This document shows positions 1 to 7,435 of a DNA stretch of 64,000 nt, one piece after another. This stretch comes from JAGWRI01 sp963728785 (GTDB lineage: Bacteria; Gemmatimonadota; Gemmatimonadetes; Gemmatimonadales; Gemmatimonadaceae). The position numbers were made by a program, and so were the translations under genes. Each line of letters starts with the position of its first letter. Position 1 is the stretch's first letter. Where the stretch lies: the NCBI GenBank assembly GCA_963728785.1, contig CAVSKV010000003.1, positions 1 to 64,000 on the forward strand, read 5' to 3'. The notes beneath the pieces were generated by a model, which did not search any database, was not told the DNA's origin, and saw only the letters and a program-made list of their open reading frames with translations.

Positions 1-779
1 TCGGCTCCTCTGATCGTGGGTCCCTGGGCGGCGAGATGCGCGATCAGGGCGCTGTCCACGGGTGTGAGTTCCAGGGAGAGCGTATCCGCGGGATCGGCCG
101 TGACCAGGTAGGGCGTGGCGACCAGTTGGGTGAGCGCGGCCGAGGCCACCTGGAAGTTGTTCTGCGCCTGGAGGAGCGCGAGGCGGGCGTTCCCGACCTG
201 GATGCCCGACTGCAGCGAATCGGACTTGGTGGACGCGCCGGCCAGGACTTTGGCGACGGACACCTTCATCTGCTCGACGGCCTGCTGGAGCTGGGCGCGC
301 GCGGCGCCCTCCGACTCGAGGGCGGCGAGCACGTTGTAGTATTGCGTCTTGACGTTCAGGGCGATGGTGAATTTTTGCGCCACCTCGTTGGCTTCGGCGC
401 TCCGGACCGCCGCCTTGGCCGTACGGACGCCGGCGAACCGCTGGCCGCCGTCGAACACGGTGAGGCCGAAGCGGAGGCCGTCGCTGTACGACCAGGGTTG
501 TGCGGAATAGGGCACGATGGTGCCCGACGACCCGAACCGGGATCCGCTCTGCTGGGTCTGGCCCATGGACCAGGAAAGACTCGGGATGAACTGCGCATAG
601 GCCGAGGTCACGCCGGCGTGGGCCGTCGAGATCTGCCCCTGGGCGGCCACGGCTGCCGGCGCGTACTGGGTGGCGCGGGCGATGGCTTCCTTGAGCGATA
701 TGGGGCGCAGCGAATCCGCGGCCGGCTGCTGTGCCGCGAGCGCGGCGGGCAGCGCCACCAGAATCAGAAACTTCTTCAT
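1..779 (-). CDS. TolC-family outer membrane efflux channel (partial, C-terminus off window)
   Basis: The 259 visible residues begin with a Sec signal peptide (MKKFLILVALPAALAAQ) and continue with the alternating helical and strand segments of the outer-membrane efflux (OEP/TolC) family, including Gln/Ala-rich coiled-coil stretches. TolC proteins form the outer-membrane exit duct of tripartite efflux pumps. The ATG overlaps the stop of the upstream Spy/CpxP-like gene (ATGA), so the two are probably translationally coupled. The gene is the fourth in an ECF-sigma-led operon; an adaptor and an RND or ABC pump are expected beyond the left edge. The substrate cannot be told from this fragment. Confidence 0.85.
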   Translation of the reverse strand, partial: MKKFLILVALPAALAAQQPAADSLRPISLKEAIARATQYAPAAVAAQGQISTAHAGVTSAYAQFIPSLSWSMGQTQQSGSRFGSSGTIVPYSAQPWSYSDGLRFGLTVFDGGQRFAGVRTAKAAVRSAEANEVAQKFTIALNVKTQYYNVLAALESEGAARAQLQQAVEQMKVSVAKVLAGASTKSDSLQSGIQVGNARLALLQAQNNFQVASAALTQLVATPYLVTADPADTLSLELTPVDSALIAHLAAQGPTIRGA

Positions 780-1180
780 TTTTTGCAGGCGTCCTGTCTG
801 GAATTGGGTTGTCTGCCGCGATGGGTGGTGTCCCCGCGCGCGCGGCGCGCGGAGTCGGCCCGGATGCGGGCGTCCAGCGAGGAGAGCTGGCTGGGTGTGA
901 GCAGGGCGCGGAACTTGCGCCTGCCGTCGAGGCGAATGGAGTCCATCACCGGGCGCAACGGGCTGACCACGGCCACCACCGCGCAATTCGTGGCGTCGAA
1001 CAGCGAATCGGCGGACGCGCGCTGCGTGGGTGTGAGCTCGATGTCGTCGTACATCGTGGTGCGCTCGGCCCAGCTATTGGGACGCCGCTGCATCACGCGG
1101 TCGGCGGAAAACCCCAGCACTCCGCCTACCAGCACGGCACCGAGCAGGAAGAGCAGAGCCTGTTGCTTTGGCCGGTCCAT
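776..1180 (-). CDS. Spy/CpxP-like periplasmic sensor or chaperone, membrane-anchored
   Basis: This 134-residue protein has one N-terminal membrane segment (residues about 8-24) and a periplasmic helical domain. The domain carries two copies of the LTP-x-Q signature typical of Spy/CpxP/CnrX proteins, LTPTQRASADSL near residue 50 and LLTPSQLSSLDARI near 93. Family members sense envelope or metal stress or act as periplasmic chaperones. The metal-binding His pattern of CnrX is absent, so metal sensing is not supported. An AGGAG site precedes the ATG. It lies between an anti-sigma-like gene (12 bp gap) and tolC (ATGA overlap), which suggests it modulates the sigma/anti-sigma pair. Confidence 0.7.
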   Translation of the reverse strand: MDRPKQQALLFLLGAVLVGGVLGFSADRVMQRRPNSWAERTTMYDDIELTPTQRASADSLFDATNCAVVAVVSPLRPVMDSIRLDGRRKFRALLTPSQLSSLDARIRADSARRARGDTTHRGRQPNSRQDACKK

Positions 1181-1192
1181 GATCGCTTCTCC

Positions 1193-1561
1193 TCAGTCCC
1201 GCGTCAGGACGTAGCGCGCCGTTCCGTCGCGCGTGTCCTGCAGCATGGGGCGCACAGCCGTCTCGAGGGGGCCCGGGATGGGCGCCAACAGTGCTTCGTA
1301 CGCGGTGGTCTGCTCGGCCTGATGGGCGCGGAAGAGCGCCGCCGAGCAGGCGAGGATGAGGGCCGCCGCCGCGAGCAGCGCCGGGCGGGTCCAATGATCG
1401 AGTTCGGTCCACCACCCCAGCTCCACACCTGAGATGCGGTGCATGATGCGCGCTTCGAGCTCGCCCCAGTACGCCTCACTGCTCGGGGCGGCGTACATCT
1501 CGCGCAATCCGCGCGTGATCTCGTCGTCCTCGTGCCCGTGTACCAGTCGCAGATCGCTCAT
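1193..1561 (-). CDS. Probable membrane anti-sigma factor partner of the ECF sigma
   Basis: This 122-residue protein has an acidic N-terminal cytoplasmic part, one membrane segment at about residues 61-79 and a short periplasmic tail. Its ATG overlaps the sigma-factor stop codon (ATGA), the classic arrangement of ECF sigma/anti-sigma pairs. I see no zinc-binding HxxxCxxC motif, so it is not a canonical ZAS-type anti-sigma factor. The assignment rests on position, topology and size rather than on a diagnostic motif. It could be an unrelated small membrane protein that is simply coupled to the sigma gene. Confidence 0.55.
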   Translation of the reverse strand: MSDLRLVHGHEDDEITRGLREMYAAPSSEAYWGELEARIMHRISGVELGWWTELDHWTRPALLAAAALILACSAALFRAHQAEQTTAYEALLAPIPGPLETAVRPMLQDTRDGTARYVLTRD

Positions 1562-2148
1562 AGGTCACTCCATACGTCTTTCAAGAGCCCGCGCAACGTC
1601 GTGCGGGCGTGGTGCAGGTCGGACCGGGCCGTTCCCTCTGGAATACCGAGCATGCCGCCGATCTCGCCGTGCGTGAACCCTTCTACATCATGCATTACAA
1701 TGACCGACCGCTGCCGGTCTGTAAGGTGCGTTACCGCTTCGTTCAACCGCCCCCGCAACTCATCCGCCTCACCCGGATCATGGAATGGCAGCGCCACCAT
1801 TTCTGTCAACTCATCCGCATCGCGAACCTTCCGGCGCCGGACCAGGTCGAGCGCCGAATTGGCCATGATACGGTACAACCATGCGCCGAAGGGCTGGTCG
1901 GGCAGGAACCGGTCGAGCGCGCGATAAGCGTGCAAGAACCCTTCCTGGACCGCGTCTTCCGCGTCCTCATGCGTCGAAACGATCGCCCGCGTGACCGCAT
2001 AGGCCCGGCGCTGGTGCAGATGCACGAGTGCCGCGAACGCCTCCTGGTCGCCGCGTTGCGCCGCAAGAACGTGCTCCCGCTCCGGCCTGCCCGCGTCAGC
2101 CACGGGCGCCCTTAGCTGGGGGTGCCTGAGAGCGGTCGCTACGGTCAT
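1558..2148 (-). CDS. ECF-type RNA polymerase sigma factor (RpoE-like)
   Basis: This protein of about 196 residues has sigma-70 region 2 (DAEDAVQEGFLHAYRALDRF, then PFGAWLYRIMANSALDLVRR) and region 4 (LTDRQRSVIVMHDVEGFTHG, then the helix-turn-helix IPEGTARSDLHHAR). Regions 1.2 and 3 are missing, as in extracytoplasmic-function sigmas. I chose the ATG at 2148; an in-frame TTG at 2169 would add seven residues. The gene starts a minus-strand operon with an anti-sigma-like gene, a Spy/CpxP-like gene and tolC, which implies control of an envelope or efflux response. Confidence 0.9.
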   Translation of the reverse strand: MTVATALRHPQLRAPVADAGRPEREHVLAAQRGDQEAFAALVHLHQRRAYAVTRAIVSTHEDAEDAVQEGFLHAYRALDRFLPDQPFGAWLYRIMANSALDLVRRRKVRDADELTEMVALPFHDPGEADELRGRLNEAVTHLTDRQRSVIVMHDVEGFTHGEIGGMLGIPEGTARSDLHHARTTLRGLLKDVWSDL

Positions 2149-2209
2149 TGGCGTCTCGACGTTGTTCAACTGGATGTACGCGAGGGGCCAAGAAGGCGTT
2201 GAACATTGG

Positions 2210-2809
2210 TCAGGGGACCCCTGGCGTGCCGGCCAACCCCAGTTGGGGAGCCACCCCGCGCATGGCCTCGATCACAAACTGAACGTGCTCATCGAGTTCC
2301 ACGCCCAGTTCCTGTGCGCCGAGCAGCACGTCCTCCCGGCTCACCCCCCGGGCGAATGCCTTGTCCTTCATCTTCTTCCGCACCGATCGTGCGTCCACGT
2401 CATAAATGCTCCGGGTCGGCTTGACGAGGGCCGTGGCCGTGATGAGTCCCGTGAGTTCATCCACCGCGAACAGCGCCTTGGCCATCCGGGTCTCCCTTGG
2501 CACGTTGCAATAGGTGGCGTGCCCAAGGATGGCCTGCAGGATGTCCTCGGGCCAGCCCATGCTGCGAAGCACACCCACACCGTGCGCCGGATGTTCGTCG
2601 GTGGCTGAGTGTTGGGCGTTGGGATACCGCTCGTAGTCGAAGTCATGAATCAGCCCGGCAAGCCCCCACCGCTCGGGGTCCTCGCCGAACTTGAGAGCGT
2701 AGGCCCGCATTGCGGCCTCGACTGCAAGCATGTGTTTACGAAGTGATTCGCTGGCCGTGTACTCCTGCATCAGGGCGAGCGCGGATTCACGGGATGGCAG
2801 ATCGGGCAT
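2210..2809 (-). CDS. HD-domain phosphohydrolase family protein
   Basis: The 199-residue product has an HD-superfamily core: a first His in LRKHMLAVE, the HD pair in GLIHDFDYERYP, a further His in DEHPAHGVGVL and an Asp in AVDELTGL. This matches the HDIG-type metal-dependent phosphohydrolases that act on nucleotides or phosphoesters; the substrate is unknown. I chose the ATG at 2809 over an upstream in-frame start because the extra 34 residues look non-coding and a GAGGAG lies upstream. The ECF sigma gene follows 61 bp downstream on the same strand. Confidence 0.8.
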   Translation of the reverse strand: MPDLPSRESALALMQEYTASESLRKHMLAVEAAMRAYALKFGEDPERWGLAGLIHDFDYERYPNAQHSATDEHPAHGVGVLRSMGWPEDILQAILGHATYCNVPRETRMAKALFAVDELTGLITATALVKPTRSIYDVDARSVRKKMKDKAFARGVSREDVLLGAQELGVELDEHVQFVIEAMRGVAPQLGLAGTPGVP

Positions 2810-3022
2810 GGCGGCTGTTCGCTCCTCGTTCGGCAAGGCTTCCGAATATTGTCTCTTAGGGTCCCGGACCGATAGGCGCAGCGTCGGCATCAATCGCGAG
2901 ACGGCAGACACGTCGCCAGTGTCCGGAACGGAGAGTGCGAACAGCTTGTCCCAGGCTTCGTTCCCGGGGCTCGCCGGCCGAGCGTGAGCGGAACGGTGGT
3001 GGACTCACGCTGCTGTGCTCAC

Positions 3023-3190
3023 CTACTTCGTGGCTTCGGCGGCCGGCTTCTCGGAATTGAAATGATGGTTGGTGAGCCGGACGATTCCATACAGAATCGC
3101 GAAGAGGCAGATCACACCGAAGATGAGGCCCATGAAGCCGGCCTTCATGTCGCTGGTGCGTGTCTGGTGTGCGTCGTGCGAGTCGGTCAT
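3023..3190 (-). CDS. Small single-span membrane protein, 55 aa
   Basis: This short frame starts with an ATG seven bases after an AGGAG site. It encodes 55 residues: a hydrophilic His/Asp-rich N-terminus, one membrane helix at about residues 17-38 (GFMGLIFGVICLFAILYGIV) and a charged C-terminal tail. I do not recognise a family. The good ribosome-binding site, the sensible membrane topology and the clean position in the gap between the cyclophilin and HD genes support it as a real gene. It may be co-transcribed with the cyclophilin gene, whose stop lies 24 bp upstream. Confidence 0.65.
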   Translation of the reverse strand: MTDSHDAHQTRTSDMKAGFMGLIFGVICLFAILYGIVRLTNHHFNSEKPAAEATK

Positions 3191-3214
3191 GAGAGCTCCT
3201 GAGCGGCGGGGCGG

Positions 3215-3676
3215 CTATGCGACCCGCACCGTGTTCATCACGTCGTTCGGTCGAATGGACTTCATGGCGTCGAGGCCCTGCGTGATCTGGCCGAAGACGG
3301 TGTGGACTCCGTTGAGATGGCGGGTGTTGGCCTCGCTCAGCACCATGAAGAACTGGCTGCCGCCGGTGTCCTTCCCGGCGTGCGCCATGGAGAGCGCGCC
3401 CACCTGGTGGCGGCGGGGATTCCCGGCGGTCTCGCACTTGATCTTGTAGCCCGGGCCTCCGGTACCGATGCGCCGGTCGCCTTCCGGCAGATCGCGGGAG
3501 AGCGGGTCGCCCCCCTGGACGACGAAGTCGGGAATCACGCGGTGAAACTTCACGCCGTCGTAGAAGCCTGCGTTGGCCAGTTTCTCGAAGTTGGCGACGG
3601 TATTCGGCGCCTCGACCTCGTAGAGCTCGGCGACGATGGTGCCGCGGTTGGTTTCGAAGGTGGCGGTCTTGCTCAC
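3215..3676 (-). CDS. ppiB: Cyclophilin-type peptidyl-prolyl cis-trans isomerase
   Basis: The 153-residue product has no signal peptide and is a compact bacterial cyclophilin that catalyses prolyl bond isomerisation in cytoplasmic proteins. Family motifs are present in order: FHRVIPDFVVQGGDP with the catalytic Arg, GALSMAHAGKDTGGSQFFM and the closing VFGQITQGLDAM. The start is GTG (VSKTATFET), and no better upstream start is present. Length and motifs match PpiB/PpiA catalytic domains without extensions. The small membrane-protein gene follows on the same strand. Confidence 0.93.
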   Translation of the reverse strand: MSKTATFETNRGTIVAELYEVEAPNTVANFEKLANAGFYDGVKFHRVIPDFVVQGGDPLSRDLPEGDRRIGTGGPGYKIKCETAGNPRRHQVGALSMAHAGKDTGGSQFFMVLSEANTRHLNGVHTVFGQITQGLDAMKSIRPNDVMNTVRVA

Positions 3677-3755
3677 GGATTGGCGGGCAAAAGGGAAGAT
3701 GGAGGATTGGCGAGTCGTAAACTAGGCAATTCCCAAGCCGTGCGGGAGTTGGAGT

Positions 3756-4439
3756 TCAGACGTCCGCGCTGGGGCAGATGTTGGCGAGCACGCACTCGCC
3801 GCACTTGGGTTTTCGGGCCAGGCAGACCCGCCGCCCATGCTCGATGAGGAGATGCGAAAGGATGGTCCAGCGCTCACGTGGAAAGAGCGGGGTGAGGCTG
3901 GCCTCGATCTTCTCCGCGGTGTTCGCCCGGGTGAGGCCAAGTCGTTCGCTGAGCCGCGTCACATGGGTGTCGACGACGATTCCTTCGTTCTTGCCGAAGG
4001 CGTTCCCGAGGATGACGTTGGCCGTCTTGCGTCCTACGCCCGGAAGGCTCGTGAGCGCTTCCATGGTGTCGGGCACCATGCCTCCGTGCGCTTCGGTGAT
4101 CGCGATGGCCATGCCGATGAGGCTCTTGGCCTTGTTGCGAAAAAAGCCCGTGCTCTTGATGAGTTGCTCCAGGTCTTCCCGGCGCGCCCGGGCCATCGCT
4201 TGTGGCGTGGGATATTTCTTGAAAAGTGCCGGCGTGACCAAATTCACCCGCTTGTCGGTGCACTGCGCGCTGAGAATGGTCGCCACGAGCAGCTGAAACG
4301 GATTGCGAAAATCGAGGGCGCAATGAGCGCCGGGATACTCTGCGAGGAGCCGGCCGAGGACCTCGGTTGCCTGCCGTTTGAGCGCCGCGCCGCGCAGCGC
4401 TCCACGTCGGCCCCGGGGTCTAGCCCTGGATGCCGACAT
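3756..4439 (-). CDS. nth: Endonuclease III (DNA glycosylase/AP lyase)
   Basis: The 227-residue protein removes oxidised pyrimidines and cleaves abasic sites in base excision repair. It has the helix-hairpin-helix LPGVGRKTANVILG with the catalytic Lys near residue 137, the catalytic Asp in VDTHVTRL near 154, and a C-terminal iron-sulfur cluster loop with the spacing C-x6-C-x2-C-x5-C. All key residues are present. About 18 basic residues precede the conserved core. The start overlaps the end of the upstream hypothetical gene by 20 bp, so the two are probably co-transcribed. Confidence 0.95.
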   Translation of the reverse strand: MSASRARPRGRRGALRGAALKRQATEVLGRLLAEYPGAHCALDFRNPFQLLVATILSAQCTDKRVNLVTPALFKKYPTPQAMARARREDLEQLIKSTGFFRNKAKSLIGMAIAITEAHGGMVPDTMEALTSLPGVGRKTANVILGNAFGKNEGIVVDTHVTRLSERLGLTRANTAEKIEASLTPLFPRERWTILSHLLIEHGRRVCLARKPKCGECVLANICPSADV

Positions 4440-4875
4440 GCCGCTTCAGTCGGTCCACGCACTCATGAAGCTGTTTTTCAGTGAGCTCGATTTCCTGCGC
4501 CGCGCCCTCTGTGTCGAGCAGGCCGGCCCGCATTGCGATGGCGACCTGGTTCAGGTAGCGGATCTTGGTGAGGATCTCTTCGGTGGCCTTGCGTAGATGC
4601 ATGAAGCGGCGCTTCTCGGCAAGGGCACGGCGGTAGCGCAGTGTGAGCTCGGCCGCGTCGAGCCGCTTGGCGAGCGCGATGACCTCGTCGTGCGATCGGC
4701 CCGGAAGCGCACCGCGATCGGGAATACCCGAATCCTCCCAATCGTCGTCGGCGAACCAGAGACGGCCAACGTACTCGATCCCGTCGAACGCCACGCGGCA
4801 GGACACCTGCAGCTTGTGCCCGTCAGGCTCGATCGTGGCGATGTATGGCTGGATGATGTTGTCGGTCAGAGACAT
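4420..4875 (-). CDS. Conserved-looking hypothetical protein, 151 aa
   Basis: I do not recognise the family. From the ATG at 4875 it encodes a predicted beta-rich N-terminal half (residues 1-60, with strands such as GHKLQVSCRVAFDGIEYVG) followed by a long charged helix-rich C-terminal half (residues 70-151). It has no signal peptide and no membrane segment. The 3' end overlaps the nth start by 20 bp, so it is probably expressed with endonuclease III. An upstream in-frame start at 4962 would add 29 residues that overlap the hydrolase gene and look spurious. Confidence 0.6.
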   Translation of the reverse strand: MSLTDNIIQPYIATIEPDGHKLQVSCRVAFDGIEYVGRLWFADDDWEDSGIPDRGALPGRSHDEVIALAKRLDAAELTLRYRRALAEKRRFMHLRKATEEILTKIRYLNQVAIAMRAGLLDTEGAAQEIELTEKQLHECVDRLKRHVGIQG

Positions 4876-4912
4876 CCGGTTGGCTCGAAAGGGCTGTGCG
4901 GGCGAACCGCGA

Positions 4913-5788
4913 TCATGCGAGAAACGCTCGCAGCGCCCGGAAGAGCGCCACGGGTTGTTCAACGTACGGCACGTGGCCGCACGCTTCCAACGTCACCAAC
5001 TCCGCGCCTGTTGCGCGGGCGCAGGCCTCCGACGACGCCAGCGGGATCGGATCCTGCCTACCGTGCACGATCAAGGTCGGACAGCGCACTGTTGCCAACC
5101 GCCCATCGCGCACGAGGTCGTAATCCCCCAGGCTCTCCCACACCGTTCGTTGCACACGTTCCACCACCCGAAACGGCGTCAGGTTGCGCGCCGTTCGCGG
5201 ATCCGCAAAGTACCCCGCCACGCTCAGCTCGAATGCCCGCTGACGGTACTCCTGCGGATTCCGCTCCTGCAGACCCGAAGCGGCCAACTCGTCGCGCAGC
5301 GCCTGTACCGCCGGAGCCGCTTGGCGCCGAGCGAATTCCACTTCGAACGCATCCCGAAATTGCCGTGACATCGGGGCCGGGTCAATGAGTGCGAGTCGAG
5401 CTGGTGCGGGCAGCGAGGTGTCGGACGCGGCGGCCGCCGCGTAGAGCACGGCCAGGAGCCCGCCCCAGGAGTAGCCGATAACGACGGGTGGGAGCAGCGC
5501 GAACTCCCGAACGACCGCCCCGAGGTCAGAGACGTGAGTTTGCCAGGTAATGGGCTCGCGGCCGTCAGTGCGCGAACGGCCGCCGCCGCGCTGATCGTAG
5601 AACAGGAGTTCCCGATCGTCGGCCAGCTCGAGCATCTGGGGTAAGAGATACCCGTGGTCCGCTCCCGGGCCGCCGTGGAGTACCAGCACCCGCGGCCCGC
5701 CGCCCGGACCGTACGCCGCCCAGTATAGCGGAACCGGCGTCGTCGTGGTGAATCCTGATGCGCGGGGCGATGGGGGGCTGGGTGGCAT
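4913..5788 (-). CDS. Alpha/beta-fold hydrolase, proline iminopeptidase-like
   Basis: The 291-residue enzyme shows the full alpha/beta-hydrolase set: oxyanion motif HGGPGADHGY, the DQRGGGRS block typical of prolyl aminopeptidases (S33), the nucleophile elbow GYSWGG, a late Asp in VHGRQDPIP and the catalytic His in ACGHVPYVEQP. S33 enzymes release N-terminal proline from peptides, but close relatives hydrolyse other esters or amides, so the substrate is open. It has no signal peptide. It ends 37 bp before the next minus-strand gene and is separated from the upstream pilA by a terminator. Confidence 0.85.
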   Translation of the reverse strand: MPPSPPSPRASGFTTTTPVPLYWAAYGPGGGPRVLVLHGGPGADHGYLLPQMLELADDRELLFYDQRGGGRSRTDGREPITWQTHVSDLGAVVREFALLPPVVIGYSWGGLLAVLYAAAAASDTSLPAPARLALIDPAPMSRQFRDAFEVEFARRQAAPAVQALRDELAASGLQERNPQEYRQRAFELSVAGYFADPRTARNLTPFRVVERVQRTVWESLGDYDLVRDGRLATVRCPTLIVHGRQDPIPLASSEACARATGAELVTLEACGHVPYVEQPVALFRALRAFLA

Positions 5789-5841
5789 GCCGGTGGTGGG
5801 GGAGAGCGGGTCGTCGCGCGTCGTGACTCGAGTATAGCAAA

Positions 5842-5869
5842 GGGGCCGGACGCGTGAGCGTCCGGCCCC
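5842..5869 (-). terminator. Rho-independent terminator of pilA
   Basis: A perfect 12-bp stem (GGGGCCGGACGC and its complement) closes a 4-nt loop and, read on the minus strand, is followed by TTTGCTAT. It lies 23 nt past the pilA stop codon and before the hydrolase gene, so it should end the pilA transcript. Confidence 0.8.
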
Positions 5870-5892
5870 CGATGCTGCGAACAGCGCCTGCC

Positions 5893-6282
5893 TTAGTTAC
5901 AGACTGGCGCGCCTTCGCCCGCCGCCGTGTTGATCGGGTTCGAGGTGTTGATCGCGATGCCGCAGGTATGCCCGGCCAGCATCGTGTGCGTGACCGTCGC
6001 CGACCAGAAGCCCGCGCCCGTCGCGATCACCGGCGTGCCCACGCCCGTCGACTGCTTGAAGTTCACATGGAGCGAGTCCAGGGTCGCCGAATACGCCGAG
6101 GAATCGGAGAAGAAGGCCTCTTCAGCCGTCACCAGGTTACGCAGGTCCGACTTCATGGCGGTGATGTACGCCTTGTCCTTGGTGTTCGCGAACTTCGGAA
6201 TCGCGATCGCGGCCAGAATGCCGATGATCACGACGACGATCAGAAGTTCGATCAGGGTAAAGCCCTTGCGATTCTGAGGCAT
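5893..6282 (-). CDS. pilA: Type IV pilin (PilA-like major pilin)
   Basis: The 129-residue prepilin has a short basic leader (MPQNRKG), the prepilin-peptidase site G|FTLIE with the conserved Glu at mature position 5, and the hydrophobic helix LLIVVVIIGILAAIAIPKF. The rest is a small globular head with two Cys near the C-terminus (GHTCGIA and PVCN), which probably form the D-region disulfide. The first ATG in the long frame is far upstream; the ATG at 6282 gives the correct leader length. The gene stands alone, flanked by a strong terminator and a 225-bp upstream region holding a sigma-54-like promoter and a CRP-type palindrome. Confidence 0.93.
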   Translation of the reverse strand: MPQNRKGFTLIELLIVVVIIGILAAIAIPKFANTKDKAYITAMKSDLRNLVTAEEAFFSDSSAYSATLDSLHVNFKQSTGVGTPVIATGAGFWSATVTHTMLAGHTCGIAINTSNPINTAAGEGAPVCN

Positions 6283-6375
6283 GGTGGGTGGTTCTCCGAT
6301 ATTGGGGAATGGGGGGATGACTGGTCGTTGCCCGGCCGCTATGGTGGTTGCGTCTTCGCTACGGCGTCCCAGGAG

Positions 6376-6392
6376 GGCAAGAGGGGTGCCGC
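6376..6392 (-). promoter_or_regulatory. Candidate sigma-54 (-24/-12) promoter of pilA
   Basis: Read on the minus strand the bases are GCGGCACCCCTCTTGCC: a GG and a GC separated by ten bases with GGCAC at -24 and TTGC at -12, close to the sigma-54 consensus TGGCAC-N5-TTGC. The predicted start site is about 85 nt before the pilA ATG. Pilin genes in several phyla are known to be sigma-54 dependent, which supports the reading. Confidence 0.6.
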
Positions 6393-6437
6393 TCTCCAGA
6401 CGCTTAGAAAGCTTTGTTGGTAAACAACTTACAAGGA

Positions 6438-6453
6438 TGTGATTTAGATCACA
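6438..6453. promoter_or_regulatory. CRP/FNR-family operator upstream of pilA
   Basis: The 16-bp element TGTGATCTAAATCACA (minus strand) has perfect TGTGA/TCACA half-sites with a six-base spacer, almost identical to the E. coli CRP consensus. It lies about 80 bp upstream of the predicted sigma-54 start of pilA. The cognate regulator is not in this window. Confidence 0.6.
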
Positions 6454-6507
6454 ACGAGCCCAACCCATGCATTCCGCGACCTTGGGCGGCAGAATGCCCG
6501 CTGCACG

Positions 6508-7410
6508 TCACGTGAACTCGGCCGCGATACGAGCGGTCTGCACGTGGAGGGCGACTGTGGTGGAAAGATCGCGGCCGTAGCCACCTGCGATCACAATGGC
6601 CACTGGGATGCCCACCTCGCGACAGTGCTCGAGCACCAACACGTCGCGGCGAGCCAGCCCCTGTTGCGTAAGCGACAGCCGGCCGAGCGCGTCGTGCTCG
6701 TGCGCATCGCCGCCGGCGAGGTACATCACGAGGTCCGGGTGAGCGCGAGCGATGACTCCGGGCAGGGCCGTGGCCAGCCGTCCCAGGTATTCGACGTCGC
6801 CGGCGCCGTCCCCCAGTTCCACGTCGAGGTCGCCGGCCACCTTGCGGAGGGGGTAGTTCCGGCCGCCGTGCATGCTGAACGTGAAGGCCGATGCGTCGCC
6901 GGCGAAGATGGCGTTGGTGCCGTTGCCCTGGTGCACGTCGAGATCGACGACCGCAGCCCGCTCGATTCGCCCGCGGTGCTGCAGGGCACGAATGGCCACG
7001 GCGACGTCGTTGAACACACAGAACCCCTCGCCGTGGTCGGGGAACGCGTGATGCGTGCCGCCCGCCAAGTTCATCCCGATTCCGAAGTCGAGCGCATGCC
7101 CGGCCGCCTCGCAGGTACCGCCCGTGGCCCGATAGGACCGCTCGACGAGTGCCAGCGACCACGGGAACCCCAACCGCCGCACCTCAGGTGCGGTGAGTCC
7201 TCCACCGGTGAATCGCTCGACGTACTCGGGCGTATGCACGCGCAGAAGATCGTCAGCGCTGACGCACTCCGGTTCGTGCAGACAGTCCATCGGCACGATG
7301 CCCAGGTCGACCACCTGCCGCCGGATCCGTTCGTACTTGTCGATCGGAAACCGGTGTCCGTCGGGGAGCGGAAAGGTGAACCGCGCGCTCGACCAGGCGT
7401 GCAGCGTCAC
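6508..7410 (-). CDS. Histone deacetylase-family (arginase-fold) deacetylase
   Basis: The 300-residue enzyme belongs to the zinc-dependent HDAC/AcuC/acetylpolyamine amidohydrolase superfamily. Visible motifs are GGTHHAFPDHGEGFCVFND (active-site His pair and the FND block), DLDVHQGNGT and AGGDAHEHDALGRL (zinc-binding Asp, His and Asp), and the closing AGGYG with the transition-state region. No ATG fits; I chose the GTG at 7410, which places the first conserved block (HAWSSARFTFPLPDGHRFP) at the N-terminus as usual. The substrate could be an acetylated protein such as acetyl-CoA synthetase, or a small acetylated amine. It ends a minus-strand pair with the M28 peptidase (25 bp gap). Confidence 0.88.
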   Translation of the reverse strand: MTLHAWSSARFTFPLPDGHRFPIDKYERIRRQVVDLGIVPMDCLHEPECVSADDLLRVHTPEYVERFTGGGLTAPEVRRLGFPWSLALVERSYRATGGTCEAAGHALDFGIGMNLAGGTHHAFPDHGEGFCVFNDVAVAIRALQHRGRIERAAVVDLDVHQGNGTNAIFAGDASAFTFSMHGGRNYPLRKVAGDLDVELGDGAGDVEYLGRLATALPGVIARAHPDLVMYLAGGDAHEHDALGRLSLTQQGLARRDVLVLEHCREVGIPVAIVIAGGYGRDLSTTVALHVQTARIAAEFT

Positions 7411-7435
7411 GCGGGGGCAGCCGGCGGCGGGCCGG

